64,000 nucleotides of DNA, taken from positions 2,728,001 to 2,792,000 of the forward strand of contig CP082962.1 of assembly GCA_021730285.1 (NCBI GenBank). Reading direction: 5' to 3'. Below the pieces are notes generated by a model. It made no database searches. It saw only the letters and a program-made list of their open reading frames with translations, and was not told the DNA's origin. Origin of the DNA: Desulfovibrio sp. JY. Its GTDB lineage: Bacteria; Desulfobacterota; Desulfovibrionia; Desulfovibrionales; Desulfovibrionaceae. Of the stretch, positions 17,811 through 28,357 are shown in pieces. How positions within the stretch are numbered: position 1 is the stretch's first letter; each line of letters begins with the position of its first letter. The translations under genes were made by a program, and so were the position numbers.

Positions 17811-19493
17811 TCAGGAATCCCGGCCCAGGGCCCCGGAGCGCTTGATGGCCCGCAAAAGCCGCAGTCCGAGCCCCAAGGACCAGAAGCCGCCCAGGGCGCC
17901 GAAAAGCGACACGCCGAAGAGGATGGGCGGCACCCGGTTGGCGAGAAGCAGACACGAGCCCAGAAAGAGCGCCGCGCAGAGCATGCCGTAGACGAGGCGG
18001 TTTATGGGCGCGTCCAGGCCCTTGTGGGAAAGCTGCACGTCGAGGCGGCCTTCCCGGCCCCGGCGCAGGATTTCCAAAACGTCGCGGGGAAAGGCGTCGA
18101 AAAGTGCGCTCCAGTCCCGGGAGCTGCGCCTAAGCCGCCCGAAAAGTTCGCCCGGCGAAAAGCGGCGCATGAGGATTTTCGAGGCATAGGGCGTGATGAC
18201 CTCGATCAGGGAAAAGCCGGGATTGAGCGTGGCTGCCGCGCCCTCGAGCACGATGAAGACCTTGATGAGCATGGCCACGCTCGGCGGCAGCAAAATGCCG
18301 TGGCGGCGCACGAGCCCCATGACGTCGCCAAGGGCTCCGGACAGATCGAATTCCCCCACGGACTGGCCGGCGTAGTCGGCCACGAACTCCTCGATGTCGG
18401 CCCGAAGCGCCTCGCGGTCGAGCCCCGGCGGCACCCGGCCAAGGCGAGTGACCTGTTCGGTCATGGCCTCGGCGTCGCCGGTCGCCACGGCCACCAGCAC
18501 CTCCTCCAGCGCCCGGCGGGTGCGCTCGTCGATGCGCCCCACCATGCCGCAGTCGAGCAGCCCCAGCCGGTCTTCGCCAAGGATCAGGATGTTGCCCGGA
18601 TGCGGGTCGGCATGAAAGAAATTGTCGCGGAAGATCATCTCGAAAAAGATGTCCGCCGCGTTTCGGGCCAGGGTTGCCCGGCGGGCGTTTTCCTCGGGTG
18701 TCTTCGGCCCGGCCGCCATCTCGGCCACGGTGCGGCCTGAAAGCTCCTCCATGGTCAGCACCCGGCGGGCGCTGCGTTCCGGAAAGGAGCGGGGAAAGGC
18801 CACCCGGGCGTCGCCGGCGAAATTGGCCGCGAAATGGCGGAGATTTTTCTCCTCGCGGGTAAAATCCAGTTCGCGAAGGATGGTGCGGCGTATTTCCGTC
18901 GCCACGGCCAGGGGCTGGTACAGGCGCAGGTGCACGATGCCCCGTTCGGCCAGCTCGGCCAGGCCCATGGCGATGTCCAGGTCGGCCCGCACGTCGTCCT
19001 CGATGCCGGCGTGCTGCACCTTGACCACCACGGCCGTGCCGTCGGGCAGCGTCGCCCGGTGCACCTGGCCGATGGAAGCCGAGGCGATGGGCGTTTCCTG
19101 GAAGTCGGCGAAAAGATCCGCGATGGGCGCGCCGAGTTCGGCCTCGATGGTGCGGCGCACGCTCTCCGGCGCGTCGGGCGCGGTGTCGTCGCGCAGTTTG
19201 GCCAGCTCACTGGCCAGGTCCGGGCCGACCAGATCGGCCCGGGTGCTCAGTATCTGGCCCAGCTTGATGGCCGTGGGCCCCAGTTCGCCGAGCGCCAGGC
19301 GCAGCCGCTCGTCGCGGCGCATGGCGGCCAGGCTTCTCCCGGCCGGTCCCGTCAAATGGTCCTTGAAAAAGGACGGGTCGATGACCGCCAGGAACTCGGC
19401 CAAGCCGTACTTGGCCAAAACGCCGGCGATTTCCTTGAACCGCCGGGCGTTTCGGGCCAGATGCGGAATGCTGGCCAGGGAGAACACGGCCAC
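17811..19493 (-). CDS. AarF/UbiB (ABC1) family atypical kinase
   Basis: 560 residues. Family motifs are in order: [21 protein letters not shown] near 80 (KxGQ loop), AxAS-like [13 protein letters not shown] near 135, VVVKVQ with the invariant lysine, HADPHPGN near 292 and [10 protein letters not shown] just after. The C-terminus has two membrane helices (about 500-545). UbiB-type proteins support quinone or lipid metabolism; in an organism that likely uses menaquinone the exact role is uncertain. No ATG fits: the reading frame opens at GTG 19493, two bases after the folD stop, with a second GTG at 19487. Co-transcribed with folD. Confidence 0.9.
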   Translation of the reverse strand: MAVFSLASIPHLARNARRFKEIAGVLAKYGLAEFLAVIDPSFFKDHLTGPAGRSLAAMRRDERLRLALGELGPTAIKLGQILSTRADLVGPDLASELAKLRDDTAPDAPESVRRTIEAELGAPIADLFADFQETPIASASIGQVHRATLPDGTAVVVKVQHAGIEDDVRADLDIAMGLAELAERGIVHLRLYQPLAVATEIRRTILRELDFTREEKNLRHFAANFAGDARVAFPRSFPERSARRVLTMEELSGRTVAEMAAGPKTPEENARRATLARNAADIFFEMIFRDNFFHADPHPGNILILGEDRLGLLDCGMVGRIDERTRRALEEVLVAVATGDAEAMTEQVTRLGRVPPGLDREALRADIEEFVADYAGQSVGEFDLSGALGDVMGLVRRHGILLPPSVAMLIKVFIVLEGAAATLNPGFSLIEVITPYASKILMRRFSPGELFGRLRRSSRDWSALFDAFPRDVLEILRRGREGRLDVQLSHKGLDAPINRLVYGMLCAALFLGSCLLLANRVPPILFGVSLFGALGGFWSLGLGLRLLRAIKRSGALGRDS

Positions 19494-19495
19494 GC

Positions 19496-20377
19496 CTACT
19501 CCACCGGGCAAAGCGGCTTTTCCCGCCGCCAGCGAAACGCCTCCACGGTGTTGGACATGAGCGTGGCGATGGTCATGGGGCCCACGCCGCCGGGCACCGG
19601 GGTGATGGCCGAAACGACGTCCTTGACCCCGTCGAAATCCACGTCGCCGGACAGCTTGCCGTCGGGCAGGCGGTTCATGCCCACGTCCACGATCACCGCG
19701 CCGGGCTTGACCATGTCCCGGGTGATGAGCCTGGCCTTGCCGATGGCCGGCACGATGAGATCGGCCTGCCGGCAGACCGCGCCGAGGTCCGGGGTGCGCG
19801 AATGGCACACCGTGACCGTGGCGTTGCCGAAGGGGGAATGGGCGGACAGCAGCATGGCCATGGGCTTGCCCACGATGTTGCTGCGCCCGACCACCACGGC
19901 GTTTTTGCCGGCCGGGGACAGGCCGTAGTATTCGAGCAGCTTGATGACGCCGTAGGGCGTGCAGGGCTTGAGTCCCGGCAGGCCGATGGAGAGCCGGCCG
20001 ACGTTTTCCGGGTGGAAGCCGTCCACGTCCTTTTTGGGGTCGACCAGGGACAGGCAGCGGCCCACGTCCAGGCCCCGGGGCAGGGGAAGCTGGAGCAGGA
20101 TGCCGTCGATGTCGTCGCTGCCGCTCAGTTCCGTGATGAGCTTTTCCAGGGCGCACTGGCCGGTCGCGCCGTCGAGGCGCCAGATGCGCGACACGATGCC
20201 CACTTCCTCGCAGGCTTTTTCCTTGTAGCGGACGTAGATCTGGGACGCGGGGTCCTCGCCGACCAGGATCACGGCCAGATGGGGCGCCCGGCCGTATTCC
20301 CGGACAATGGCGTCCACGTCGTCCTTGACCTTCTGGCGCAACTCGGCCGCGACTTTTTTCCCGTCGATAAGCAGCAT
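19496..20377 (-). CDS. folD: Bifunctional methylenetetrahydrofolate dehydrogenase/cyclohydrolase
   Basis: 293 residues, normal length for FolD. It interconverts 5,10-methylene-, 5,10-methenyl- and 10-formyl-tetrahydrofolate in the cytoplasm using NADP. Visible signatures are [14 protein letters not shown] near 52 with the catalytic lysine, [10 protein letters not shown] near 95, [17 protein letters not shown] near 165 (nucleotide site) and [15 protein letters not shown] near 265. ATG 20377 follows AGGAGG at good spacing. It lies 258 bases after eno, separated by several hairpins, and reads into the AarF-type gene with a two-base gap. Confidence 0.97.
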   Translation of the reverse strand: MLLIDGKKVAAELRQKVKDDVDAIVREYGRAPHLAVILVGEDPASQIYVRYKEKACEEVGIVSRIWRLDGATGQCALEKLITELSGSDDIDGILLQLPLPRGLDVGRCLSLVDPKKDVDGFHPENVGRLSIGLPGLKPCTPYGVIKLLEYYGLSPAGKNAVVVGRSNIVGKPMAMLLSAHSPFGNATVTVCHSRTPDLGAVCRQADLIVPAIGKARLITRDMVKPGAVIVDVGMNRLPDGKLSGDVDFDGVKDVVSAITPVPGGVGPMTIATLMSNTVEAFRWRREKPLCPVE

Positions 20378-20404
20378 GGTGGGTCCTCCTTCGGAAGGCA
20401 GGAA

Positions 20405-20446
20405 CCGGGGAGGAACCCCCTTTTGCAAAAGGGGGTTCCTCCCCGG
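20405..20446. repeat. Perfect 42-bp hairpin of the GGAACCC...GGGTTCC family
   Basis: The two 21-base arms are exact complements (CCGGGGAGGAACCCCC then TTTTG on the left, centre TTTTG/CAAAA). It is followed on the plus strand by ACCCCTCCTCCCCGAAAACT, a tail also seen after the hairpins at 26156, 34411 and 54887. It lies in the leader of folD, only 28 bases before its start codon. It could act as a terminator or attenuator there. Confidence 0.75.
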
Positions 20447-20504
20447 ACCCCTCCTCCCCGAAAACTCTTAGCTGGAGAGCCGGGCCTCCGTCCACCCGAA
20501 TTGA

Positions 20505-20561
20505 CGCGGCCTGGTCGTTGTCCGGCGAGGCCATGCCTCGCCGGACAACGCCCAGGCCGCG
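20505..20561. repeat. 57-bp near-perfect palindrome between eno and folD
   Basis: Inner arms CGTTGTCCGGCGAGGC and GCCTCGCCGGACAACG flank a CAT loop (20516-20550). Beyond a single T/C mismatch the arms continue with CGCGGCCTGG and CCAGGCCGCG. It has no T-run, so it is not a classical terminator. No coding sequence is supported here. Confidence 0.75.
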
Positions 20562-20573
20562 CGAATGAGGGGT

Positions 20574-20620
20574 CCGGGGAGGCCATGCCTCCCCGGCGGG
20601 GTCGAGGGGCAGCGCCCCTC
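20574..20620 (-). terminator. Two stacked hairpins after eno
   Basis: CCGGGGAGGC-CAT-GCCTCCCCGG (20574-20596) and GAGGGGC-AGC-GCCCCTC (20604-20620) lie 16 to 60 bases beyond the eno stop. They are GC-rich stems with three-base loops. The second is closest to eno and is the likeliest terminator or 3' stabiliser. The first belongs to a GGGGAGGC-N3-GCCTCCCC family that recurs near 26483 and 48846. Confidence 0.55.
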
Positions 20621-20635
20621 GCTCTTCGTTTTGTC

Positions 20636-22863
<2,228 letters not shown>

Positions 22864-22903
22864 GAATCGGTCCCCCGGAGCCGGCGGCATGGATGCCCGG
22901 CGG

Positions 22904-23710
22904 CTATGGCAGGCGTTTGTCGCGCCGGGCGCGGCCCTGGTCCCGGCCGAGCCAGAGTTGGCGCAATCCCTCGAGCAACAGTTCCGGCCGCACGTCGCGG
23001 ATGGCCGGGCAGATGGGGGCAAGCTTCTCGGCGAAGCCGCCGGTGGCGATGACGTGGGTCTCGCCGCCCAGATGGGCCATCAGGCGGGCGGTGATGCCCG
23101 ATACCATATCGGCAAAGCCGAACACAAATCCCTGGTTGATGCAATCCGTGGTGGAACGTCCGATGGAGAGCGCGCCGTCGCCCGGGTCGAGGGCCACGTG
23201 GGGCAGCTTGGCCGTCTTGCTGACTAGGCCGGACAGCGAGGTGCGCATGCCGGGGCAGATGAGCCCGCCGAGAAAGGCGTCGTCCCGCACGCAGTCGAAG
23301 TTGGTGGCCGTGCCGAAATCGACCACGATGACCGAGGGCGTGGAAACGGCCAGCCGGCCGGCATAGGCCGTGACGAGGCGGTCCGCGCCGACTTCGTGGG
23401 GCCGGCCGTAGAGATTTTTGAGCGGCACCGGGATGTCGACGGACACGAAATGCAGCCGGGAGCCGATGTAGCGCGAGACGGCCTGGGAAAGGACGGGGTT
23501 CAGGGGCGGCACCACGCTCGAGGCGATGGCGGTTTCCACGTCGGCCGGCCGCACGCCGTGGATGGACAGGGCCGTGACCAGGGAGAGTCCCAGGCTGTCC
23601 GGGGTGGCCGAATGGTTGGTCGGCAGGGCGAACGACGGCCCCAGCCCCGAACGCTCGGCCAGACCGAACTTGATGTTGGTGTTGCCAACGTCGATGAGCA
23701 GGGCGGGCAT
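22904..23710 (-). CDS. coaX: Type III pantothenate kinase
   Basis: 268 residues. Phosphorylates pantothenate, the first step of coenzyme A synthesis; type III enzymes need a monovalent cation. Motifs: LLIDVGNTNIKFGL at the start (ATP-binding, DxGNT), GADRLVTAYAG near 108, VVDFGTATNFDCV near 128, GGLICPGMRTS near 150 and IATGGFAEKLAP near 225. It starts seven bases after the esterase stop and is followed by the TPR gene. The length and motif order are normal for the family. Confidence 0.97.
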   Translation of the reverse strand: MPALLIDVGNTNIKFGLAERSGLGPSFALPTNHSATPDSLGLSLVTALSIHGVRPADVETAIASSVVPPLNPVLSQAVSRYIGSRLHFVSVDIPVPLKNLYGRPHEVGADRLVTAYAGRLAVSTPSVIVVDFGTATNFDCVRDDAFLGGLICPGMRTSLSGLVSKTAKLPHVALDPGDGALSIGRSTTDCINQGFVFGFADMVSGITARLMAHLGGETHVIATGGFAEKLAPICPAIRDVRPELLLEGLRQLWLGRDQGRARRDKRLP

Positions 23711-23717
23711 GGCGCGC

Positions 23718-24455
23718 TTACCGGGTCGCGGCGGCCTGGGCTGCCTTGGCGGCCGGGGCGGCGGTTACGTGTTTGAGGAACGTTTCGACGTCGGGCAGGA
23801 TGCGTCCCACGATGACGTCCACGCCCTTGGCGGTCGGGTGTAGGCCGTCAGGCAGGGTCAGGCCGTAATGGCCGGTGACGCCGTCGAGGAAAAAGGGATA
23901 GAGCACGGCGTGGTATTTTTGGGCCAGCGCCGGATAAATGGCGTCAAAGGCGGCGGCGTAGTCCGCGCCGTAGTTTTTGGCCGAGCGCATGCCGCATAAC
24001 AGCACCGGAATGCCGGCCTTGGCGAGCCTGGCCATGATGGTGTCCAGGTTCGCCTTGGCCGCCTCGGGGTCCTGGCCGCGCAGCATGTCGTTGGCCCCGA
24101 GCTCGAGGATGACGCCGTCGGGGGCGGTCTTCATGACGCCTTCCAGGCGGGACAGGCCGCCGATGGTCGTGTCGCCCGAGACACCGAAATTGTCGATGAC
24201 CACATGGTAGCCCCTGGCCGCAAGCGCCGCCTGGAGCTTGGCCGGAAAGGCGTCGTCGGCGGGCAGGCCGTAGCCGGCGGTCAGGCTGTCGCCAAGGGCG
24301 GCCAGACGGATTTCGGCGGCCGGGGCGGGGAACGTCATAAGCCCTCCGAAAAGCAGGAAGACCAGCAGCGCCAAGGCCGCCACGGCTCTGAATTGTCTTT
24401 TCCGGGCAAGTTGGTATCGTACCAGTTCGGCAACAAGGGAAGGAGCATTTTGCAT
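23718..24455 (-). CDS. Exported SGNH hydrolase, TesA-type arylesterase/lysophospholipase
   Basis: 245 residues. A basic N-terminus and hydrophobic helix (about 22-42) form a signal peptide ending near FPAPAAE. All SGNH blocks are present: GDSLTAGYG near 52 with the nucleophile serine, FGVSGDTTIGGL, ELGANDML, and DGLHPTAKG near 220 with Asp and His of the triad. It is likely a periplasmic esterase with broad acyl-ester specificity. ATG 24455 shares its CATG with the start of the divergent ABC gene. No other in-frame ATG, GTG or TTG would keep the signal peptide. A tesA/ybbA divergent pair is a known arrangement in other proteobacteria. Confidence 0.9.
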   Translation of the reverse strand: MQNAPSLVAELVRYQLARKRQFRAVAALALLVFLLFGGLMTFPAPAAEIRLAALGDSLTAGYGLPADDAFPAKLQAALAARGYHVVIDNFGVSGDTTIGGLSRLEGVMKTAPDGVILELGANDMLRGQDPEAAKANLDTIMARLAKAGIPVLLCGMRSAKNYGADYAAAFDAIYPALAQKYHAVLYPFFLDGVTGHYGLTLPDGLHPTAKGVDVIVGRILPDVETFLKHVTAAPAAKAAQAAATR

Positions 24456-25140
24456 GGGTGGTCCGGCTGATAACATGATTGCGCTGTCGGATGTGCGCCT
24501 GACGTTACAAAGCCGGGCCGGCCGGGTCAACATCCTGCGCGGCGTGGATCTGGCCGCCGCTCCGGGCGAGCGGCTGGCCGTCATGGGGCCTTCGGGCGCG
24601 GGCAAAACCTCGCTTCTGATGCTCCTGGCCGGGCTGGAGCGGGCCACGTCGGGCTCGGTGCGCGTTGCCGGCCACGATCTTTCGGCCATGGACGAGGACG
24701 CCCTGGCCGCCTTTCGCCGGGAAAACGTGGGCATTGTCTTTCAAGGTTTTCATCTGGTGCCGGCCATGACCGCCCTGGAAAACGCGGCCCTGTCCCTGGA
24801 ATTCGCCGGCCGTCGCGACGCCTTCGACCGGGCCCGGGAGGCTCTGGCGGACGTGGGCCTGTCCGACAGGCTGGACCATTTCCCGGCCGAGCTTTCCGGC
24901 GGCGAACAGCAGCGGGTGGCCCTGGCCCGGGCCCTGGCTCCCCGGCCGCGCCTGCTCCTCGCCGACGAACCCACGGGCAACCTCGACAGCGAGACCGGAC
25001 TTCGGGTGATGGACCTGCTTTTCTCCCTGGCCGCCGGCACGACCCTGGTGCTGGTCACCCACGACCCGGGTCTGGCCGGACGCTGCGGCCGGGTGGCCAG
25101 GCTGCGCGACGGTCGCATGGAAGACGGAGTGGCGGCGTAA
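24454..25140 (+). CDS. ABC transporter ATP-binding protein, YbbA/LolD type
   Basis: 228 residues. Walker A GPSGAGKTS near 44, Q-loop VFQGFHLVPAMTALENA, signature LSGGEQQRVALARAL near 148, Walker B LLLADEPTGNLDS and H-loop THD. This is the MacB/LolD/YbbA ATPase class, which powers permeases that extract lipids or toxins from the membrane. No permease gene follows, which is unusual; it may act with one encoded elsewhere. AAGGAAGGAG lies eight bases before ATG 24454. An internal ATG at 24475 has no such site. Confidence 0.94.
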   Translation: MGGPADNMIALSDVRLTLQSRAGRVNILRGVDLAAAPGERLAVMGPSGAGKTSLLMLLAGLERATSGSVRVAGHDLSAMDEDALAAFRRENVGIVFQGFHLVPAMTALENAALSLEFAGRRDAFDRAREALADVGLSDRLDHFPAELSGGEQQRVALARALAPRPRLLLADEPTGNLDSETGLRVMDLLFSLAAGTTLVLVTHDPGLAGRCGRVARLRDGRMEDGVAA

Positions 25141-25662
25141 GTGAAGCGCCTCTTTTTCGCCCCGCGCGGCCACAGCCCCCTGGAGCGACTGGCCCGGGCG
25201 CTGCTCCTCGCCGGGGTGTTCGCCCTGGCCATGGTGGCCTACCGGAAACATTTCGACCACGTGATCGAACAGGCCGAAGCCCAGGGCACCATTGCCGACC
25301 CCGGCCATGTCCTGGCCAATGCCGACCGGGCCCTGGCCCTTGGCGCGGCCCAGGACCTTCGGCGGCGCTACGGCCTGGATTTGCGCCTGCGCCTGGGTGG
25401 AAAGCCCACCCCCCCGTCCCCGGACGATCCCCAAACCGTGTGGTTTTACCTGGCCCCCGATTGCCGGGGAAGCCGCGTGGTCGCTCCGGCCCTGGTGGCT
25501 TCCGCCCTGCCGGAAAACCTGTTGAACGATCTGGGCAGCGGGCATATGGACGCGGCCTGCCGGGAAGGACGCCCCCGCGAGGGCGTGCTCGGCGCGCTCG
25601 GAGTCTTTATCGACGCCCTCGGCCACGCGGCGGGCCGAGGCAAAGGAGTACAGCATGAATGA
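25141..25662 (+). CDS. Membrane-anchored TPM-domain-like protein
   Basis: 173 residues starting at GTG 25141, immediately after the ABC gene TAA. One membrane helix (about 18-38) is followed by an extracytoplasmic domain. ADPGHVLANADRALALGAAQDLRRRYGLDL resembles the start of TPM (PF04536) domains when read in two parts (ADPGHVLANADRALA, then LGAAQDLRRRYGLDL). The domain looks short and the family call is by eye. It overlaps rnhA by eight bases. Adjacent ABC ATPase and TPM protein may act together at the envelope; function unproven. Confidence 0.68.
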   Translation: MKRLFFAPRGHSPLERLARALLLAGVFALAMVAYRKHFDHVIEQAEAQGTIADPGHVLANADRALALGAAQDLRRRYGLDLRLRLGGKPTPPSPDDPQTVWFYLAPDCRGSRVVAPALVASALPENLLNDLGSGHMDAACREGRPREGVLGALGVFIDALGHAAGRGKGVQHE

Positions 25663-26143
25663 AGAAGCGAAAACGCCGCGCCAGGCGGTGACCATTCACA
25701 CCGACGGAGCCTGTCTGGGCAATCCCGGCCCCGGCGGCTACAGCGCCATCTGGGAGATCGACGGGGAACGCGTCGAAATCTGCGGCGGGCGCAAGCTCAC
25801 CACCAACAACCGCATGGAACTTCTCGCCGCCATCGAGGCGCTGGAAGCCCTGGAAAGCCCGACCGACGTGACGCTCATCACCGACTCGCGCTACGTCCAC
25901 GACGCCATCGAAAAACGCTGGCTGGCCGGCTGGCAAAAACGCGGCTGGGTCAACGCCGAAAAAAAGCCGGTCAAAAACCAGGACCTCTGGCGACGCCTCA
26001 TCCCGCTGCTCAAAATCCACAATATCAAATTCCACTGGGTGCGCGGCCATACCGGCAACCCGGACAACGAACGCTGCGACGTGCTGGCCAAACAAGCCGC
26101 CAATTCCAGAGACCTGCCCGTTGATGAAGGGTATCCGGGATAG
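25655..26143 (+). CDS. rnhA: Ribonuclease HI
   Basis: 162 residues. Degrades the RNA strand of RNA-DNA hybrids in the cytoplasm. The four acidic catalytic residues are visible: D in HTDGACLGNPGPGGY (17), E in NNRMELLAAIEAL, D in ITDSRYVHDAI, and D in NPDNERCDVLA near 145, with the active-site His in RGHTG. The basic handle WQKRGWVNAEKKPVKNQDLW is present as in type HI enzymes. It overlaps the TPM-like gene and is followed after 12 bases by a strong hairpin. Confidence 0.97.
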   Translation: MNEEAKTPRQAVTIHTDGACLGNPGPGGYSAIWEIDGERVEICGGRKLTTNNRMELLAAIEALEALESPTDVTLITDSRYVHDAIEKRWLAGWQKRGWVNAEKKPVKNQDLWRRLIPLLKIHNIKFHWVRGHTGNPDNERCDVLAKQAANSRDLPVDEGYPG

Positions 26144-26155
26144 AGGGGAGAAGAA

Positions 26156-26201
26156 CCGGGGGAGGGAACCCCTTTTTGAAAAAAGGGGTTCCCTCCCCCG
26201 G
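26156..26201. terminator. Perfect 46-bp hairpin after rnhA
   Basis: 22-base exact arms (CCGGGGGAGGGAACCCC then TTTTT) around GA. The right arm is followed by ACCCCCACCCTCCCGAAAAACTTTC, in two parts ACCCCCACCCTCCC and GAAAAACTTTC, a tail shared with other hairpins in this window. It lies in a convergent space, so it can serve both rnhA and the leftward glycosyltransferase gene. Confidence 0.7.
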
Positions 26202-26285
26202 ACCCCCACCCTCCCGAAAAACTTTCATAGGGTGGTGAGTCGAGACTTTCTGCAAGGCTTCGGAAAGTAAAATTCCTTCTTTTTT

Positions 26286-26379
26286 CGCCCCGAAGGGGCG
26301 ACGGCGTGGTGGAGGCGGGATTTGCCCGGGACGAGCTTGTCGCGAAGCGACATGCACCGTGCCGGCAAATGCCGCCTCC
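26286..26379. repeat. Structured intergenic repeat, copy 1
   Basis: A small hairpin CGCCCC-GAA-GGGGCG (26286-26300) precedes a three-tier palindrome (26311-26379). The outer arms are GGAGGCGGGATTTGCC and GGCAAATGCCGCCTCC, the middle stem is CGGGACG with CGTGCCG, and the inner stem is TGTCGC-GAA-GCGACA. The same architecture with changed but still pairing bases occurs at 49082-49175. Similarity between the copies continues for about 100 bases beyond. The rest of 26144-26524 holds only hairpins and no supported gene. Confidence 0.75.
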
Positions 26380-26524
26380 ATCTTCACTCCTCCGGCCTCC
26401 CGCCAGCCAATCCCGCTCCCGCCCGACTAGAGCCGGGAAGGGGGGACCGGGGGGCCCTCGGCCTCCCGGCGAAGGGGTGCAGGGGAGGCGGAGCCTCCCC
26501 GCGTTTCCCGTCCCTATCCGCGCC

Positions 26525-27550
26525 CTATCCGCGTTCCCGTCCGCGCCCGGGGCCTGCGCCCCTGGCCGCGTCCAGATAGACCCTCGCCGCCGGCGTGCCG
26601 GAAAGGGCTTCGGCCCAGTGCAGGTAGAGCGGGCGCAGGTAGCGGCCGTGCACAAGGTCCACCGTGGCGCGGCGCTCGGCGACAAGGGCGTCCAGGGACT
26701 GGGAGGCGAACCAGTCGGCAAAGGCCCGGGCGCGGTGCACGGCGCGGTGGCCGGCGTCGATCTTGGCCAGGCCCGAGGCGGCCACGCGGCGGCAGCGCGC
26801 CGGATCGGCCAGAAGCCGGTCGACGAGGGCGCACAAGCCTTCGAAATCCTCCTGGTCGTAGAGAAAAAAGTCCTTCCCGTCGGTGAAAAGCCTGTCCTGG
26901 CCGTGGCCGATGCGCGGCGTCACCAGCGCGCAGCCGCAGCCGAGCGCCTCGAACAGGCGGTAGTTCATGTCGCCGCCTTCGGCGATATTGAGCACCAGCC
27001 TGGCTGTGGGGAAAATCGCCCGGAAATCGCCCGTGCGCGAGGCAAATCCCGGGAAGCGTTGCCGCAATCGGGCCAGCAGGGCGCTTCGAAACGGGGTGAG
27101 CGCCGGGTCGTCCTTGCCCACGAACACCATGTCCAGGGTCTTGGCCGCCTCGCGGGGGACGTCGGCCGGCGCGGCGAAGGGCGGGGACCACAACAGCCGC
27201 GAGGCGTCGAGACGGGGGGCGGCGAAACGTGGCAGATGGTCGCCGAGGCTCACGCAGCACAGGTCGAAGGCCTGGGCGTAGAGCGGATACCAGGAGTGGA
27301 TGTGGGAATCGATGCAGTGAAAGACCGTGGGGCAGGGATAGGACTCGAGGCCCAGCAGAAAGGGCGCGCTGCTCTTGTCGCCGTAGACCAGGGCGTCGGG
27401 CGCGAAGCCGAAAAACGCGGTCAGGTCGTCCCAGGTGAAAAAGCGTTCCCCGGCCACGGGCCGGGCCTGGACCTCCCATCCCTGGGGCGCGAGATACGGG
27501 CCCAGGGAGGCGGCGAAGAGCCCGTTGGCCAGCCAGGCCAGCCGTTTCAC
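26525..27550 (-). CDS. Glycosyltransferase, CgeB/GT4-like C-terminal domain
   Basis: 341 residues. The C-terminal half resembles the Glyco_trans_1_2/CgeB family: GGDMNYRLFEALGCGCALVT near 195 (in two parts GGDMNYRLFEALG and CGCALVTPRIG), followed by LFTDGKDFFLYDQEDFEGL. The N-terminal half has a Rossmann-like pattern (VFHCIDSHIHSW, LDMVFVGKDDP). It probably transfers a sugar to a protein or polysaccharide acceptor. ATG 27550 forms an ATGA overlap with the preceding glycosyltransferase gene. Third of three glycosyl-type genes in one leftward unit; donor and acceptor unknown. Confidence 0.78.
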   Translation of the reverse strand: MKRLAWLANGLFAASLGPYLAPQGWEVQARPVAGERFFTWDDLTAFFGFAPDALVYGDKSSAPFLLGLESYPCPTVFHCIDSHIHSWYPLYAQAFDLCCVSLGDHLPRFAAPRLDASRLLWSPPFAAPADVPREAAKTLDMVFVGKDDPALTPFRSALLARLRQRFPGFASRTGDFRAIFPTARLVLNIAEGGDMNYRLFEALGCGCALVTPRIGHGQDRLFTDGKDFFLYDQEDFEGLCALVDRLLADPARCRRVAASGLAKIDAGHRAVHRARAFADWFASQSLDALVAERRATVDLVHGRYLRPLYLHWAEALSGTPAARVYLDAARGAGPGRGRERG

Positions 27551-28338
27551 GGCAGCGCCTCGCTGGCCGCGCGCCAGGGAAAGGCGGCCGCGTAGCGGCG
27601 CAGGCTTTCCGGGTCCATGGCCAGCACGCGCTCGTATTCCCGGCAGTTGGCGGCATAATGCGGATTGCGCTCCGGGTGGCTGTCGCGCTGTCGGGGATGG
27701 CGCAGGTGGTAGATGTGCCCCGGGACCGTCTCCAGGCGGTAGCCGAGACCCTGCATGCGCCGGAGCACTTCCCGGTCCTCATGGCCCCAGGATTTGAAAT
27801 ATTCGTTGTAGCCGCCGGCGGAAAGCAGGCTTTGCCGGCGAAAAACCACCACTCCGCCCGTGGCGTCGGGGTAGAGCACCCGCAGTTCCCCGCGTCCCGG
27901 GAAATCCCTGGGCTCGCCCATGAGCCGGGGGATCTCGGGCTCCGGCACGTCCAGGCACACGCCGCTGTAGGGCAGGGCGATGTCGCAGCCTGGCCGCACC
28001 AGGGCGCAGGCGCGCCGGATGTTGGCTGGGTGGCACAGGATGTCGGCGTCATAGACCACGGCCAGGTCGGTGTCGCAGGCGGCGAGCAGGCGATTGAGGA
28101 GCCGGGTCTTGTAGAAAAAGGGGCTGTCGTCCGGGAGGAAATCGTAGCGGATATGGGGCAGGTGCTCGGCGATGTGGTCCTTGAACACGGGCGCGGGGCC
28201 GGCTTCGAGAACATGGACGCCGGCGTCGAAGGAGGTCCGCAGGAAGCGCAGCACGATCTTGAGATTGCGCACGCGCTCCAGGCTGTCGCAGGTGACGGCG
28301 AGCAGAAAGGTCGCCTGGCGCAGGTCGTAGCGGTCCAT
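27547..28338 (-). CDS. Family 2-like glycosyltransferase with galactosyltransferase-type C-terminus
   Basis: 263 residues. GT-A layout: TFLLAVTCDSLERVRNL near 10, the metal-binding DXD motif as VYDADILCHP near 88, and GGVVVFRRQSLLSAGGYNE followed by SWGHEDREVLRRMQGLGY near 165-190, typical of Glyco_transf_7C domains. ATG 28338 has AAGGAG at ideal spacing; a longer upstream reading overlaps the previous gene and lacks a site. It lies 19 bases after the WsaF-like gene and overlaps the next one. Substrate unknown. Confidence 0.82.
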   Translation of the reverse strand: MDRYDLRQATFLLAVTCDSLERVRNLKIVLRFLRTSFDAGVHVLEAGPAPVFKDHIAEHLPHIRYDFLPDDSPFFYKTRLLNRLLAACDTDLAVVYDADILCHPANIRRACALVRPGCDIALPYSGVCLDVPEPEIPRLMGEPRDFPGRGELRVLYPDATGGVVVFRRQSLLSAGGYNEYFKSWGHEDREVLRRMQGLGYRLETVPGHIYHLRHPRQRDSHPERNPHYAANCREYERVLAMDPESLRRYAAAFPWRAASEALP

Positions 28339-28357
28339 GGGCTCCTTGCCCCGCCTT

